Below, in pieces: positions 1 through 13,090 of a stretch of DNA of 64,000 bases. Position 1 is the stretch's first letter. Each line of letters begins with the position of its first letter. Below the pieces are notes generated by a model. The model was not told the origin of the DNA. It saw only the letters and a list, made by a program, of their open reading frames with translations, and ran no database searches. Origin of the DNA: Hirsutella rhossiliensis (taxonomy: Eukaryota; Ascomycota; Sordariomycetes; Hypocreales; Ophiocordycipitaceae); NCBI RefSeq assembly GCF_020360975.1, contig NW_025408678.1, forward strand, positions 1,116,001 through 1,180,000, written 5' to 3'. The position numbers and the translations under genes were made by a program.

Positions 1-2168
1 AAGTAGTATTTATAGATCGTCTTTAAATTCTCCTTATAGTTACTATTCTTATTATAAAGCTATAAAGGTATTAACTATAGCGATAGCTATAGTATAATCT
101 CCTTTATATAGTACCGGTTAATATTAAATTAATATAGCTTATTAGTTTTCTATAAAAATTTAAGGTGTTTATTAGGTTTTAATTTTAAGTATTTCTTTAA
201 ATTCTTCGAAGTATAGAGTATATTCTTTAATTATAGTATTTTCCCTTAGTAATAAGGGTAGTAATATAAGTTCGTTCTTATCTTCCATTTCTCTAAGTAT
301 TTCTTATTTTTTGAAGCTTATATTATTGATACTTTATTATTCCTCTTTAGATTATTATCTAAGTTTCGTAAGTATAAGGGCTACGTCCGTATCTTCTTTA
401 TTATATTATTTATAGACTACCTATTATTATTATCGATTTTTATTTTATATATCTTCTTAGAATCGTTTACCGTTCTTCTTAATTTAGTTTTAAGAGACTT
501 CTTTAAGATAAGGGTATTTTAGTTCTATAAATTTAACTTATTTCTATACTTTAGGATCCCTTTATTATATTATTATAAGGGCCTTCTTTAATAGCTTTAG
601 GAACTATTTAGTACCGTTCTTATCGCTTAAGTATACTATATATTCGTCGTTATAGTATATAGTCTAACTAAGGAGTTTATACTTTAGTTCTTATCTATTA
701 GTAGCGTTTAAGTATTTCTTACCTTCTAGGGCTAGTACTTAATAGGTTTTCTTCTCCTTATAAGGTTATCTATATTCTTTAAAGTAATATCTAGGTTTCC
801 TATAGTTAAAATACTTTCCTTTACTTTTCTATATTATATCTAGATCTAACCTACCTAAGTTAGTTATATAGGTATAGGTAATAGGACTTTCGCGCTTCTT
901 TTTATAGTTAGCGCGTTAGTTAAAGTTATTCTTATAAGAAGGGTTCTAGTTTCCTCTTCCTTATTTCTTTTCTTAGCGTCGCGTATACTATTTATCGTCG
1001 ATTTATACTACTATAGTAATATAGTTTAAGAGGCCGTTAGGTCGATCTTCCTTATAGAGTTCGTCCTTAACTTCTTCCCTAAGTCTATCGTAGAATCGCG
1101 ATATAAGGGGTTCGTCGTCCTATTTAAGTTTTAAGGTAACTTAATAGAGTTTAGTAGTATAGTCTAATACTAAGGTCCTTTATCGGAGTTCTTAAAGTTT
1201 CTATTTAGCTTCTTATTCTTTATCGGTTATTCTAAATACCTTAGTAATAGCTTCTTTAAATCCTTAGAAACTAGTAAAGACTTTATCTATTTCGCTATTT
1301 TATTATACTAGTTAGTTATCGAGATAGTCCCTTATAATAGGTCTAAACTAAGCGAGTACTATTTTAGATAAATAATTTCCTATATAAAGTACCTTTTTAA
1401 CTAAGTTTAAAAGTTTTATTAAGTAAAACTAATAGTAGGCCTTAAGTTAAGTAAGAAAGTCTTAAAGAGTACTATAAGTACCGTTAAATAGTCCTAGCTA
1501 TTTTAGTTTAACTACTTCTCTAAGGTCCCTAACTTATCCGTTACTTCCTCTATTCCTAAGTAACTATACCTTATATTAAAGGGCGATAATTTCGCGTATT
1601 ATATCCTAAGGCGATATAGTAGCTCTAGAGTTAGTTAATCTAGCTTACTATATAGGTATATTAATAGTTACGATATTACTTAAAGTAACGCGGTATTATA
1701 CTAAATAAGAGCTTTTAATATATAACGACTAGTATTATTCTTAAGGGATAAACCTATTAAGGGGTTTATATTAATAGATATAATAGGGCGTGGTCTAAGT
1801 AATAATAAGTATATTACGTTAGTAATAAGTCGGAGGTCGTAGACTATAGAATATAACTAGGTAATTAAAATTAAAAATAGAATCGTAATAAAGATCTATA
1901 TTAAAAGCTAGAGAGCTATCTATTTAAGGAGTAAAGGTAGGTAGCTATATATACCTATAAAGACTATCCTTAGATTATAGGCCTAGCTATAATCCCTAAC
2001 GTTAGATCGTATAGAGCGTAGTAATTATATTAATCCTAGATTACTTAGATCTCTACGATCCCCTCAATCTTATATCTATTAAATAGTCGTGCTAACTATT
2101 TATCTATTAGACCGTATTACGTACTTAACGCGGTCGACCGTTAGCGGCCTAGAGCCGTGGTCGTAATA
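1..2168 (-). mobile_element. Gypsy-A fragment: gag end and 5' LTR, minus strand, cut by window edge
   Basis: The reverse complement of about 1-1,690 matches, with RIP-type differences, the gag region of the complete Gypsy-A at about 24,290-25,950; the segment near 480-600 pairs with 25,410-25,520 nearly base for base. It is followed, reading minus, by the LTR at 1,721-2,168. The order LTR then gag makes this the right-hand (5') end of a minus-strand element whose remainder lies left of the window. It is non-coding because of many RIP stops. Confidence 0.85.
1721..2168 (-). repeat. Gypsy-A LTR (copy 1, minus orientation)
   Basis: This is a copy of the roughly 470-bp Gypsy-A LTR also seen at 8,189, 23,806 and 31,163. 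Read on the minus strand it starts TATTACGAC (a RIPped TGTTACGAC) and ends GTCGTTATA. It is 448 bp long, so it carries small deletions. Its partner LTR is outside the window. Confidence 0.85.
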
Positions 2169-2468
2169 TATATAAAGTAGACCTTTATATATATAGTCTT
2201 TAAGCTATACTATAATATATTCTTAGGAAGGCTATAAATAAAGAAGAACTAAGTAATATATAATATAGTAAGGGGTTAGATTTAGTATAATAAGGCTAAG
2301 ATCTAGATAAGCTTATAAGTATTAGAAGTAGTAAGGAAGGTAGAATAGATTTAAGGGGTAAAGATCGTTAGTATAGTAGTATTTATAGCGGAATATTAAA
2401 GGGAGAGGGTAGTAAGAAATAATAAGGGAAGGCGAAGGATAGTTAATATCTAAGCGATTATAATAAAA

Positions 2469-5400
2469 GATATAAAAAGAGCACTCTAGCTAAAGATAGT
2501 AGTAGACTTAGTAGACTATATCCTAAAGTAAGTACTAGATATATACCTAGACCTCTTTATATTAAAGAAGGCTTTAAAGATACCCTTATATAAGCTAGGT
2601 ATAGACTATAAGATTAACTTAATACTAAATAAAGATAAGGTAGAGCCCCCCTTACTATAAGGACCCCTTTATAATATATTAAGGGAGGAACTCTTAGTAC
2701 TAAAGAAGATCCTAAGCGAGCTAATAAAGGTAAACCTAATCCGCTTAAGTAGCTCCTTAGCCGCGGCCCTAGTACTCTTTACTTAAAAGTTAAACGGTCG
2801 CTTATAATTTTACTATAACTACTAGTCCTTAAATATAATTATAAAGAAAGATAAGTACGCGCTACCTTTAATTATAGAGATACTATGGATACTTATAAAG
2901 GTAAAGTAGTTTATAAAGCTTAATATTATAGTAGTATTTTATAAGATCTAGATAGTAAAGGGCTATAAGTTTAAAATAGCCTTTTAAATAAGGTTTAGAT
3001 TATTTAAGTAATAGGTATACTTATTTAGCTTAATAAGGACGCTAGCTACCTTTTAATAATATATAAATAAGGTACTAAGGGAATACCTATATAAGTTCGT
3101 TATAATATATATAGATAATATCTTAACCTACTTATTAAGGTCTCTTTAAGACTACTAAGAGAAGGTAGTAAAGGTACTCTTAAAGCTATAAAAAGTAAGC
3201 TTAATATTAGACCTAAGGAAGTATAACTTTATAATAAAGAAGGTTAAGTACCTAAGCTTTATTTTATAAGTAAGGGGTAAGGTTTACTATAATCTAAAGA
3301 AGATCTAGGTAATATAAATATAGTAGGCACCCTAGAATATAAGAGGAGTCTAGAGCTTCCTTAGCTTCGCGAACTACTACTAAGCCTTTATACTACTCTA
3401 TATAAAAGTATTAGTATACTTAGATAGCCTTTATAAAAAGGGCGCGATTTTTAAGTAAGGCTAGATAGTATATAATACTTAGTAGGATTCTTCTTAAAAA
3501 AGCTAAACCTAGTAAAGTATAACTACTTAATCTATAATAAGGAGATACTAATAATTATATAGTACTTAAACTTCTAAGGAGTAAAACTCTAGAATATACT
3601 TACCTTTATAGTACTAACTAACTATAATAACCTAAGGTACTTTATAATAAAGAAGAATTTAAATAAGAGATAAAGCTAATAGGTAATAAAGCTTATATTT
3701 TATAACTTTATATTAAAGTTCTAGCTAAGGAGGCTAGTAGTAGTGCTTAATACGCTATCCCGCTATAAGTAGGATCGGCTAGTAAGCGAAATAAATAAAA
3801 AGGAGATAAGGTAGGTAGTCTAGATAATTCTAGAAACTATATACTTATAGGGCCGCTTAGTCCCTACTTAAGGCTAATACGCTAACTTACTAAGATACTT
3901 AACTTAAGATAGGGCGGTAGTAGCGGCGCTATAAGTAGGTAAAAGAGGGGTAAGCGTAATAGCGTATATTAGTAAAGTAAGGGGGCCTAATAAACGACCT
4001 AAGGAGGAGGTAAATAAAGGTAATAACTAACTAAAACTTAACCTAAACTTAGGCCGAAATATACCCTAGGAATAAGCTAACCCTATACTAGTATTTAATA
4101 GCTAAGAGCTATAAGAGAGATAGATAAAAGCGCTAAGGAAAGATAAGGAATACTAAGCGGTATTCTAAGTAGTATATAAAAGAGAGAGATCGCTAGTACT
4201 AAAATAGTAACTAAAAGTATAGCTAAGTAAATATATAATCGATATTAAGAGATAGTTATACTTTTAAGAAAGGCTATAGGTACTAAGGAAACTAAAGTAT
4301 AATAAAAGAGAGGGGGCTAAGGAATAAGATATACTCTAAGTATAAATAGCTTAATAGATATATAACTTAACGGCGGTAAGATACCTAGGAAGAGAGGGGA
4401 CCTTAGTAATACTAGCCTAAGAATTCTTTTAGCTTAGCTAGTTAGCGATAGTAAAGCGGCTCGTTACTTACTATAGACTATATAAAAGGGGGTATATATA
4501 AAGGTAACTTTAAAAGGGACTCTTAAAGCTCTTATTACCGCTATCCTAACTATTTATATACCTATCGATAGACTTTATAGTCGAACTACTACTAACTAAG
4601 ATAAAAAGCGTAAAGTACTTTTAAGTAATTATAAACCGGCTAATAAAAGCGGTAATACTTAAAGCGATACCGATAATAGGGGTAGTAGTATATATAACGA
4701 GGTTCCTTTAAGCTTACTTTTACTTTTATAGGATACTAAGGTTAATTATATTAAATACAAAAACGAACTAAATAAGAAGCTTTTAAAGGGAGTTCTATAA
4801 ATAAATAAGAGTATAAAGGAAGTTAAGTTTAGTATACTACTTATAGATAGATAGGTCGACTAAGCGCGTAAACTAAGAAATATAAGTATACCTTTAAGTA
4901 TATATTTACTATAGCTAGGATAACTAAGGAGTATAGCTACTATATATAAGCTATATTAAATAACTATATAGCGTTAATAATAAGTATAAGCTTATTCTTT
5001 ATAATATATAGATATAATATTAAGCTAGTTAAAATAGCGAGGGCGGAGGGGCCGCTAGCGCTAAAAGTAAAGGGGGTAAGGGAGCTCGCTTAAAGGATAA
5101 GAAAGGTAACTAACTTCCTATAAACCGCTATTATTATAGTATAAGTAAGATAAAAAGAAATAGTAAATTAAAAAAGAGCTTTAATAAAAAGGTTTAAAGT
5201 AAGCGATAAGGTATAAGTAAATATAGCTAAATATATAACTAACCGGCTATATAAAAAGCTTAACTAGTTATACTAAAAGTATATTATAATAAAGGTAGTA
5301 AGCTTATATATAGTTAAGCTTAATATACTAAGAAGGGTATATAAAAGGCTTTATATAGAATTTCTCTACTAAGCGGTAAAGAACTTATTACTTAGATAAG

Positions 5401-5500
5401 TAGTTAACGACTACTAACTACTATTAGTAATTAAAGAGGATAACGAGCTTAAGTATATCGTTAAAGAGATTTAATAAGTATAGTAAAAGTAAAGGAGGAG
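2469..5500 (+). pseudogene. Gypsy-B pol remnant (RT, RNase H, integrase)
   Basis: Reading the plus strand in one frame from about 2,640 gives a degenerate Ty3/gypsy reverse transcriptase: GPLYNILREELLVLKK near 2,664-2,710, then an SSSLAAALVLF block. The catalytic YIDN (from YIDD) lies near 3,105, followed by VKYLSF and FLSFANYY. Integrase motifs follow near 4,560-4,650 (IDFIVELL, then NRLIKA, from the usual DRLTK), and a basic chromodomain-like tail lies near 5,200-5,470. Stops occur mostly where Gln or Trp codons are expected, as RIP predicts. It differs in sequence from Gypsy-A and Gypsy-C. Its 5' part is cut off by the Gypsy-A LTR ending at 2,168, and no LTR of its own could be placed. Confidence 0.85.
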
Positions 5501-8188
5501 GGGTAGATAGTAATAGGTACTTATAAAATAATAAAGGTATATAAACCTATTATAGTACCTACTAAATAACTTTTAGAAGATAGAAGCCTTAAAAGGATTT
5601 AAGAGATAGTAGGGAAATATAAAGGAGAATAATAAAGGAGGGGTAAGAGAAAGGGACTAAAAGGAGGGTAAAAGATAAAGAAGGGGAAATAAAAGATAAA
5701 AGGGAGAGAAAGAGAAGAAGGTAGGAGCTAAGGAACGCTTATTAAAGAATAAAGAAAGGATAGAAAAGAACTATAGTATTAAAAGGAAATAATAAAAGAT
5801 AGATAAAAGATAGATATAAAACGGATAGCGATAGAGGATAGATAAGGATAAGGACGAGGGTAGGATATAATAAGATAAGATATAAATATAGTAAGACGTA
5901 ATAAAGATACTAACTTAATTTTAACTAACTATAAACGCCCTTTAACTACCGCTTAATTACTCTAAGATATTAAGGTATATCTAAGCCTAATATATAAATA
6001 TAGTAGTATAGGTAAGCTTAGTATACTAGAATAATAGTTAAAGATAAATAGTAAGATAAGGTTAAAGGGGGAATAAAGAACGTATATAAAGGTTGCTTTA
6101 ATAGTTATTAAATATCCTTTAAGATCTTTAGTCTTAAAAGGTATTAGTAGTAGCGATTATATCCTTAGTATACTACTATTATATTAATATCTTATTAAAT
6201 AAAGTTAAGGGAGAGTAATAAATAAAAAGGTAGCGTAATCTAGTATAAGTATAAGTAAAGTAATTATAAGTATATAGCGACGTTTGATTTTAATAGGTAC
6301 TATACTATATCTTAACGCTTAGCGATATTATTTAGCTTATATAAGTAAGATAAGGTAGCCGCTATATAGTAGTACTATAGGTCGCGCTATACTTGCTAAG
6401 AGATATAGGTAGACGCGTTAACTAGTATAAAGGTAGTAGAGTATAGTCGCTTAGCGTACTAAGAGGCGGGGTACTACTATATAAAATAAAGAAGCTATTA
6501 GGCGTATAAGGGCCTATAGTAGTTATAATATAGCGCGGCGCGGCGATAGAAGTTAGGTAAAGTAAGGGTATATATATAAAAGGAGTAAAGCTTAAAAGAG
6601 GAAAAGGAAAGAAAGAGGGAGAGGGGAAAGAAAAAGGGTATTTATACGCGGTAGGGTATATATATAGTTAGTAAGGTATAAAGGTATATATATAAAGGAG
6701 GGAAGAATAAGGTAGAATAAGCGTATAAAAGGGTAGTATATAAAGGGATAAAGCGAGTATAAGGTAAAAGGAAGTAACCGCGCGCGCTAAGAAAAAAAGG
6801 GATAGCGATAATAGAAAGGTAGTAAGAGAGGAATAAAAGCACTACTAATAAAAAGAAGAGAGCGGAGGTAGTATTATAGGCTATACCTATAAAAGGCTAA
6901 GGTTATACTATAGTAACTATACTAAAGTTAGGCTAAAGTAAACCTATATATAAGTAGAGCTTAACTTAAACTTAGGCTAAATAGTACTTAAATATAGGTC
7001 GAGCTAAGGACTAAGGAAGATAAATAACTATTGCGACTAAGATAGAGTTTTCCTCCTTTCTCCTTAGCTTTAAATAAATAATTATTCGGCCTTATACTAC
7101 TATACTAAGTATATACTAGCTATTAATACTAAGTAACTAAGAAGGGAAGCTTTAAAATTTATAAGGGAATATATATTATAGTATAATTAGTTAGGTAGTA
7201 GAGATAGCTAAAGGTACTACGCTATATATATTATATTCTCTTTATTATAAGACTAAAGCTTAAAAGAGATTTCTCTTTTTTTAGTAAAGTAATAAGTAGT
7301 TTATAATATATAAGTAGGGTAGATATAATTCCTTACTAATACCCTATTAATATATTAGTACTATATACCTAAGTACTTTATTAGCTTATACCTCTTAATA
7401 GCGCTCTTATACTATACTTTATAATAGCTATAGCTATTAGTATAAGTATACTTTCTATATAGCTTAGTTAAAGAGACTAATAGACCTTATATTAAGTAGT
7501 AGCCGCTTCTTAATTAATTTATCTACTATCTTTAAGGAAGATAGTAGTATATCTATAAGTATTACTATTTATATATATATATCTCTTTATTTATATAAAC
7601 CCTTTATTTTTAAGATATTTACTAATACTAGCCCGCCTTACTTATTTATACCGCGCTTATATAATAAGTAGCGGTACCGCTTAAATACCTATACTTAAGC
7701 CCGCCTATATATATATACTATATATATATATAAGATCCTACTTATATTTTATATATATATACTAAATTTAAAGCTATCGCTACTACTATAATAGACCCCC
7801 TTCTCTCCCTCCTTAATATACTTATACTACCTTAAGGTAATAATAAATCTTATAATACTAATAAGGAATATAGAGATACTATCCCGCTCTTACCGCTATC
7901 TCTAAGCTTTAAAACCTATAATAAAGTATATAACTTTATTTAAGGCTTTTTTTATAAGAATAGTGCTATTATCGTTAAGCGGTTAAGCTTATATAAGCGA
8001 GATATTAATAAGATCTCCCTTATAACCTAAGTCCTCTTTATATACGATCGTAGCTTATAGTAGGCTTTTACTAGTATAGGGCTATATAAGCTATCTACTT
8101 AAAAGCTTAACTACCCTTTCCGCCTTATTATAACGGCCTTATATAATAAAGAAGAAAGAGCTTAGTAATAGACTTTTTAAGTTATTAA
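5500..8188. other. Unassigned RIPped DNA
   Basis: About 2.7 kb of AT-rich sequence with no alignable motif. The segment 5,560-6,000 is strongly purine-rich on the plus strand and could be the 3' tail of Gypsy-B. The segment 6,595-6,840 has purine runs, and 7,680-7,770 is mostly TA repeats. A weak protein-like frame lies around 7,900-8,170 but I do not recognise it. A 66-codon minus-strand open frame at 6,642-6,842 looks like chance in AT-rich sequence. Confidence 0.5.
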
Positions 8189-8661
8189 TATAACGACTAG
8201 TATTATTCTTAAGGGATAAACCTATTAAGGGGTTAATATTAATAGATATAATAAAGTATAGTCTATATAATAATAAGTATATTATATTAGTAATAAGTTA
8301 AAGGTTATAGAGTATAGACTATAACTAGGTAATTAAGTAATTAGAATTAAAGATAAGATTATAATAAAGATTATAATAATTAAAATTTATATTAAAAGCT
8401 ATCGAGCTATTTATTTAAAACAGTAAAAGTAGGTAGCTATATATACCTATAAAGACTATCTTTAGATTATAGGCCTAGCTATAATCCTTAATATTAAATC
8501 GTATAAAGTATAGTAATCTTATTAATCTTAGATTACTTAGATCTTTATAATCCCTTTAATCTTATATCTATTAAATAGTTATACTAACTATTTATTTATT
8601 AAACTATATTATATACTTAACGCGGTTAACTATTAGCGGCTTAGTAGCTATAGTTATAATA
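8189..8661 (-). repeat. Gypsy-A LTR (copy 2, minus orientation)
   Basis: This is a 473-bp copy of the Gypsy-A LTR, more heavily RIPped than the others: even several CG-containing positions conserved elsewhere are TA here. On the minus strand it begins TATTATAAC and ends GTCGTTATA. Confidence 0.85.
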
Positions 8662-9682
8662 TAATATCTCCCCTCCTTTTAGTCTTATTTATAAGACCTA
8701 CTATAGCTACTTTAGCCGCTATATATAAATATACCCTTATTATATTATATATAAGTATATTATTCTTTATTTCTTTAATTTTTTAGGATATACTATTAAT
8801 AGTATATTTAGTTATATACTAAAATTTCGTTCTTAAAAAGCCTTTAAGCGCGCTACTCTTATTAAATATATAAACTTAAGTAAAGATCCTATTAATATAC
8901 TATATACTTAATACTTTAAGGTAAAAAAGACGAATTATTAAATAGTAAAAAGATTTACGTTATAATAATTATATTACTAGTAGTCGTCCCTAGTATAATA
9001 GTATTTTAGTAGCCTCTTCTTATAAGTATCTTCTAATTTTTTTTATATATAGTAGCTAACGTATTTCTTTTAATAACTAAATTATTAATAGAGTAGTATA
9101 AGCTATATTTTAAAGAGGAAGAAGCTAGGGAAGCCTTATTAAAGCTTTAAGTATAGCTTATAAACCTTTAGTTATAAATATTTATTACCGTTAATCGTTT
9201 AGCTTATATTTAAAAGATTTAGAATTATATAAAGGAAAAGAGTTCTAAGTTATTTTATTATAGTATTTAAGAAGTAGATACTAAGGATAGCGTTTTACCT
9301 ATACTTAATATATAAAAGTATTAAGTAGTAAATAACTTATAATTATTAAGCGCTCTTAATAAGGTAAATTAGTCCTTATTTAGTATTTATAAGGAGTTTA
9401 TAAATCTTAGTCCTTTAATCCCTCTTAAACCTTTTAGTAAAATTATTAAAGTAGAGAGCTATAATAGGTTATATACTTAAGTAGTTCCTAGGTATTTTCC
9501 TTTAGTCTATATCCTTTCTACTTAATAGGGTATTTTTATTACTAACCTTATTTTCTTATATCTAGTATTTATTTTACTTTATATTCTTAATTATTATTAA
9601 CTTTTATACTTTCCTATAGTTTAGCCTTTTATAGCGCTAGTTTTAATAGTAAGATATAAAATATTAGGTATATCTATATTAG
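8189..9682 (-). mobile_element. Gypsy-A fragment: 3' pol tail and 3' LTR, minus strand
   Basis: The LTR copy at 8,189-8,661 is followed on its right by sequence whose reverse complement matches the chromodomain end of the complete Gypsy-A at about 30,200-30,500, including a shared stretch around ATAGACTAAAGGAAAATACC. This is therefore the left-hand (3') end of a second minus-strand Gypsy-A, truncated exactly where the Copia-D LTR begins at 9,683. No clean 5-bp target duplication was found around the LTR. Confidence 0.75.
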
Positions 9683-10158
9683 TGTCGCGAAGCGTGGCCT
9701 GATTTCGTAGTTCTCGGAGATATCCCTTAGCACGAGGGACCTAGGAAGCTAAAAAACAGGTTTTAAGGAAGGAGCTAAAAGGAGGTGCAGAGAGGAGGGT
9801 AGGGGTATAAGGGGAAGTAGAAGTAGCGATGGCTTCCTATAGAGGTGGCGAGAGATAAGACGGATATGCCGGCAACGGCTGGAAAAGAGGGGAAAAACCG
9901 GCAAAAAGCTCGGTAGTTAAAAGGACATTAGTAGCTTCTTTAAGCAGGATCTTCTTTGTTAATTAAGATGCTAGACGGGTATAAAGAGGGGCGTTAGATA
10001 GAGGAAAGAAGGACAATTAAGGCAATATAACAATCACTCCCCTGCCGCAATTGCTGCTCCCGTAAGAATCAAATCTCTCTACCCTGCCTGTCTGACCCCT
10101 TACTTCTAATTTTACCTTCGTGCATTTTTATGCACTTCTCGTATCTCTCTTCGCGAGA
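9683..10158 (+). repeat. Copia-D 5' LTR and adjacent primer-binding site
   Basis: The LTR starts TGTCGCGAAG and ends CTTCGCGAGA, so its tips are nearly inverted repeats. It is directly followed by GTTATAAGCCCGGG at 10,159, the RIPped form of the GTTATGAGCCCGG primer-binding site found after the young Copia-F LTR. The 3' partner LTR is absent, so the LTR length of 476 bp rests on this boundary alone. Confidence 0.7.
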
Positions 10159-10309
10159 GTTATAAGCCCGGGAGGAATAGTATTCCTATACCTTCCGGCT
10201 GCTGCAAAAGGCACCTTTCTTGCATCCCTCGTGGCTTCCTTTTACCCCTCTTATTAGAAAAGCCGATTTATACCTAACTTTTCTGCCCCCTCTTCTTCCG
10301 CAACGATAA

Positions 10310-12535
10310 TAAAAATCGACTCCTCTGCCGTCCCTACGGTCCGTAGGACGATTCTTATAGAGCCCTAAGATTAGGATAAGTAGGTAAAGGAGCTACGGGC
10401 TCGTATAGACAGAATAATCTATAATTTAGTCTTTTCTAATAAGCAGGACCCTCTTAAGCACCCTCTTCGTCCTAGGGCAACGGACTTTATAGAGGGAGCT
10501 ACCCTCTTCTCTAAGCTAACCTCTATATAATAGAGAGCTTTTTCTGCTGCCTTAGGCGACTACGAGAGTCACCGAAAGGAATACCTTTATAAGACGAAGT
10601 TACTAACGGCTGCTCGTACGGCGATAACGGAATCCGTTAGTGCCGTAAAGCTAATCTCTCTTTAAGAGGAAGAGACTCCTAGGCAGTAGCTTTTAAAGCT
10701 CGAGACCTTAACAGCTCCCTTAAGAGGTTATATAACTAACCGTATTAGGAAGACCTATACGGCCTACCTAGGAGCCTTTTCTGCTAGGAACTTACTAGCT
10801 TCTTCGTGGCTAGCTAAGTAGGAAGAAATCTTCGAGGAAGCTAACTAATACTTCCTTATAAAAGCTCTTTCCGGCTAGTAGCTACGGGATATATCTCTGC
10901 TAATAAAGCCTATTAGTAACGGTTACTCGACTATCTTTCGAGAGGCTAGCCGGGAACTAGACGAAGAGGCTGCTAGAGTACAACAGTAAGCAGTCTTATT
11001 CCTTCGTGGCTAGCACTCGACCTAGACGGCTCGACCTGCTGCCCCTATAGCTGCTATAGCCCCTGTTGCTGCGGCTCCCGCTGCTGCTGCTGCGGCTGAT
11101 GCTCCTTCGGCTCCTCCTCCCTCGAGAGCATTAACACCGTCTTTAACAGCTGCCCTAGCCCCGGCCCCGGCTACGTATCTTGCTCCGGGCCCGGCCCCGG
11201 TCCCGTTAGTTAGACCGGCCCGACTAGTCCCCTAATAGACCTTTTAGTCCGTTAGTCGAAAAATCAGGGAACTAGTCGAAATCGAACCTCTTCGTCAAAA
11301 TCAGCAATAAGGGGTAAAAAGGGGGGGTTTTTAAGCAGACCTTCCGGATCGGGATAAGGATTCCTCGAAGAAATAGAAGACTAGACGACGAAACGGCTGC
11401 CTAGCATACAAATCCCTAGGCTATCGATTATTACAATGCTAGTAGGTCTTCGAGGAAAACCGACCCGAAGGATTTAACCCTTTAAAGAGGCTATAAGAAA
11501 CGATATAATAGTCTCTTAAGGAGGACCCCTCGTTATAGAAGAAGATAGACGAGATTCGGGTTGCTAAGAAATAGCAACTAACGCCGCTGCCCCTATTCGA
11601 GCTATAAATTCGAGGAAAAATCGTTAGTATAGTAAATCTAGCCTTTATCTTCCCAACGGATTAATAAGGCTAAGACCAACTATTAGAGCCCTCCGATTAT
11701 CCCCTACGAAAATCAGCTATCCTTAACTCTAGTACTTCCCTCGATATCTATAATATACTCTTACGATTCCGGTCCTTTAAGAAGGCACGGAGGGAATACC
11801 TTATTGCCGGGGAATTAACCGTACGGATAGAGGGGTATAGAAGGGTGAATTTCACGATAAAATTACCTAATAGGTCTATATAAATTCTTCGACGAAAAAG
11901 GGTAGCTTTTTGCCCTCGATTTTTAACGAGCCTAATTTCCTTCCGCCTTCTTCGAAAGGAAGGAATCTTCTAGGATACGACGTCTAAGCCTACGAGGCTA
12001 GTCTAGAAGAATTAGACTATTAGGCTTATCGAGGAGAAATTCGGTTAATTTATTCTCGAATTCCGACCTATCCTTAGGAAGGAATCTCTCGAGAAGTCAG
12101 CTTTCCCTGCTCGAAGGAGGGTAGGTTTAAAGGACCCTCTTCCGGCAGCCTAAGGAGACGGTCTTCTTTAGCACGCACGACTTAGTCACCCGGGCCCCTT
12201 AGCTTTATATAAGCTAGGACAATAATAGGGCGTACGAATAAGGGGCCTAAAGACTATCGAATGCGAACACTACGGCTAAGGAAAGACTAGGAGACGAATT
12301 TCTAGACGAACGCCTTTACGGCCGGACCAGCCGTGTAAGGAAATTTAGGTCGACTAGACCGACGTCTCTAGGGATTAGGAAAGCTTCGTTAGGGTAATGT
12401 TTTTTATAGACGCTTTTTTAGGGATAGTTTTCCCCTATTTCTTACGGACCTACCTAAGTAAGCATAACTAGTCTGCCCTCTGGGACTTCGTTAACTAGAT
12501 AAAATCCTACTTTAGCTACGAGGTAAAGTATACTT
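10310..12535 (+). pseudogene. Copia-D gag-pol remnant
   Basis: One frame runs from about 10,310 to 12,535 with stops that are nearly all TAG/TAA, at plausible Gln or Trp sites. The N-terminal part is gag-like and charged. A low-complexity Ala/Pro block lies at about 11,036-11,210. A GAG-pre-integrase signature, HARLSHPGPLALYKLG, lies near 12,170-12,220, followed by a CEHYGQGK knuckle near 12,260 and the start of the integrase core (QVDWTDVS near 12,340, then FFIDAF). The frame then enters unrelated AT-rich DNA. Family assignment to Ty1/copia rests on the pre-integrase motif followed by integrase. Confidence 0.75.
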
Positions 12536-13090
12536 CTAAGCGCCTAGCCGCTATAGTCTACTTTAACTATTATAGACTAGTTAAAGTCCTACTAAAGTAA
12601 TACTAAGGCTTACGAAAATAGGTCTTTAAGCGTATAGAACGCTCCCTCTTATATAGGTCCCTAATAAAAAGCGGTCCTTTTCCTAGTAATCTTATTTAAG
12701 GGTATTATAATATAGGAGAAGCCCTTAATAAATATCCTATAATAGTTCGCGAACTTAAGGAAGCTCTATACGCCTATCTATATAGTTAGGGCCGCTTAGT
12801 CTTAGATCGCCTAGATCTTTATAAGGTCCGCCTATATACCTACGCTTATAAAAATAATAAAGCCTAGGTACTTAACCTTCTTAACCTTAAATTTATACTT
12901 ATTTAAGTTAAGGTAAAGCCTATAAAGTTAGAGGCGCTCTAGGACTCTTTATACTTTCTATATATAGTCCTTATAAGATCCGCTTATATAGATAAGGATA
13001 TTATCTTTATATATAAAAGAGAACTTATTAAGGAAGTCCTAAAGTACGTTATTAATATAACGTTAGAAGGTAGCGGGCGCTCTTAAAAGG
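12536..13090 (-). pseudogene. Gypsy-C pol remnant, part 2 (RT palm/thumb into RNase H)
   Basis: The minus strand encodes a degenerate gypsy RT: APATF then RYINN just left of 13,090, a YxDD relic near 12,990, VKYLGFII, and GVxSFLxFANYYR-like residues near 12,730. It then runs into RNase H-like sequence toward 12,540. It continues the Gypsy-C RT that stops at 19,847; Copia-E sits between the two parts. Removing Copia-E and one 5-bp duplication puts the two RT halves in one frame. Confidence 0.8.

Larger units (their letters stand above)
9683..12535 (+). mobile_element. Copia-D, 5' two-thirds of a Ty1/copia element, weakly RIPped
   Basis: The element begins with an LTR (9,683-10,158) and a primer-binding site, then a long degenerate gag-pol frame from about 10,310 that stops being copia in the integrase core near 12,535. 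There it abuts gypsy RNase H sequence on the other strand. It retains many CA/TG dinucleotides and so is younger than, or was less exposed to RIP than, its neighbours. The 3' half and 3' LTR are missing, so it was truncated by a later rearrangement. Confidence 0.8.

Noticed and set aside
6642..6842. 66-codon minus-strand open frame in the RIPped block
   Set aside because: Only hydrophobic Leu/Tyr-rich translation of AT-rich purine-run DNA, with no start context or homology.
1721..8661. Copies 1 and 2 of the Gypsy-A LTR as the two ends of one element
   Set aside because: Gag lies to the left of copy 1 and the pol tail to the right of copy 2, so they belong to two different minus-strand elements; the DNA between them carries plus-strand Gypsy-B pol.
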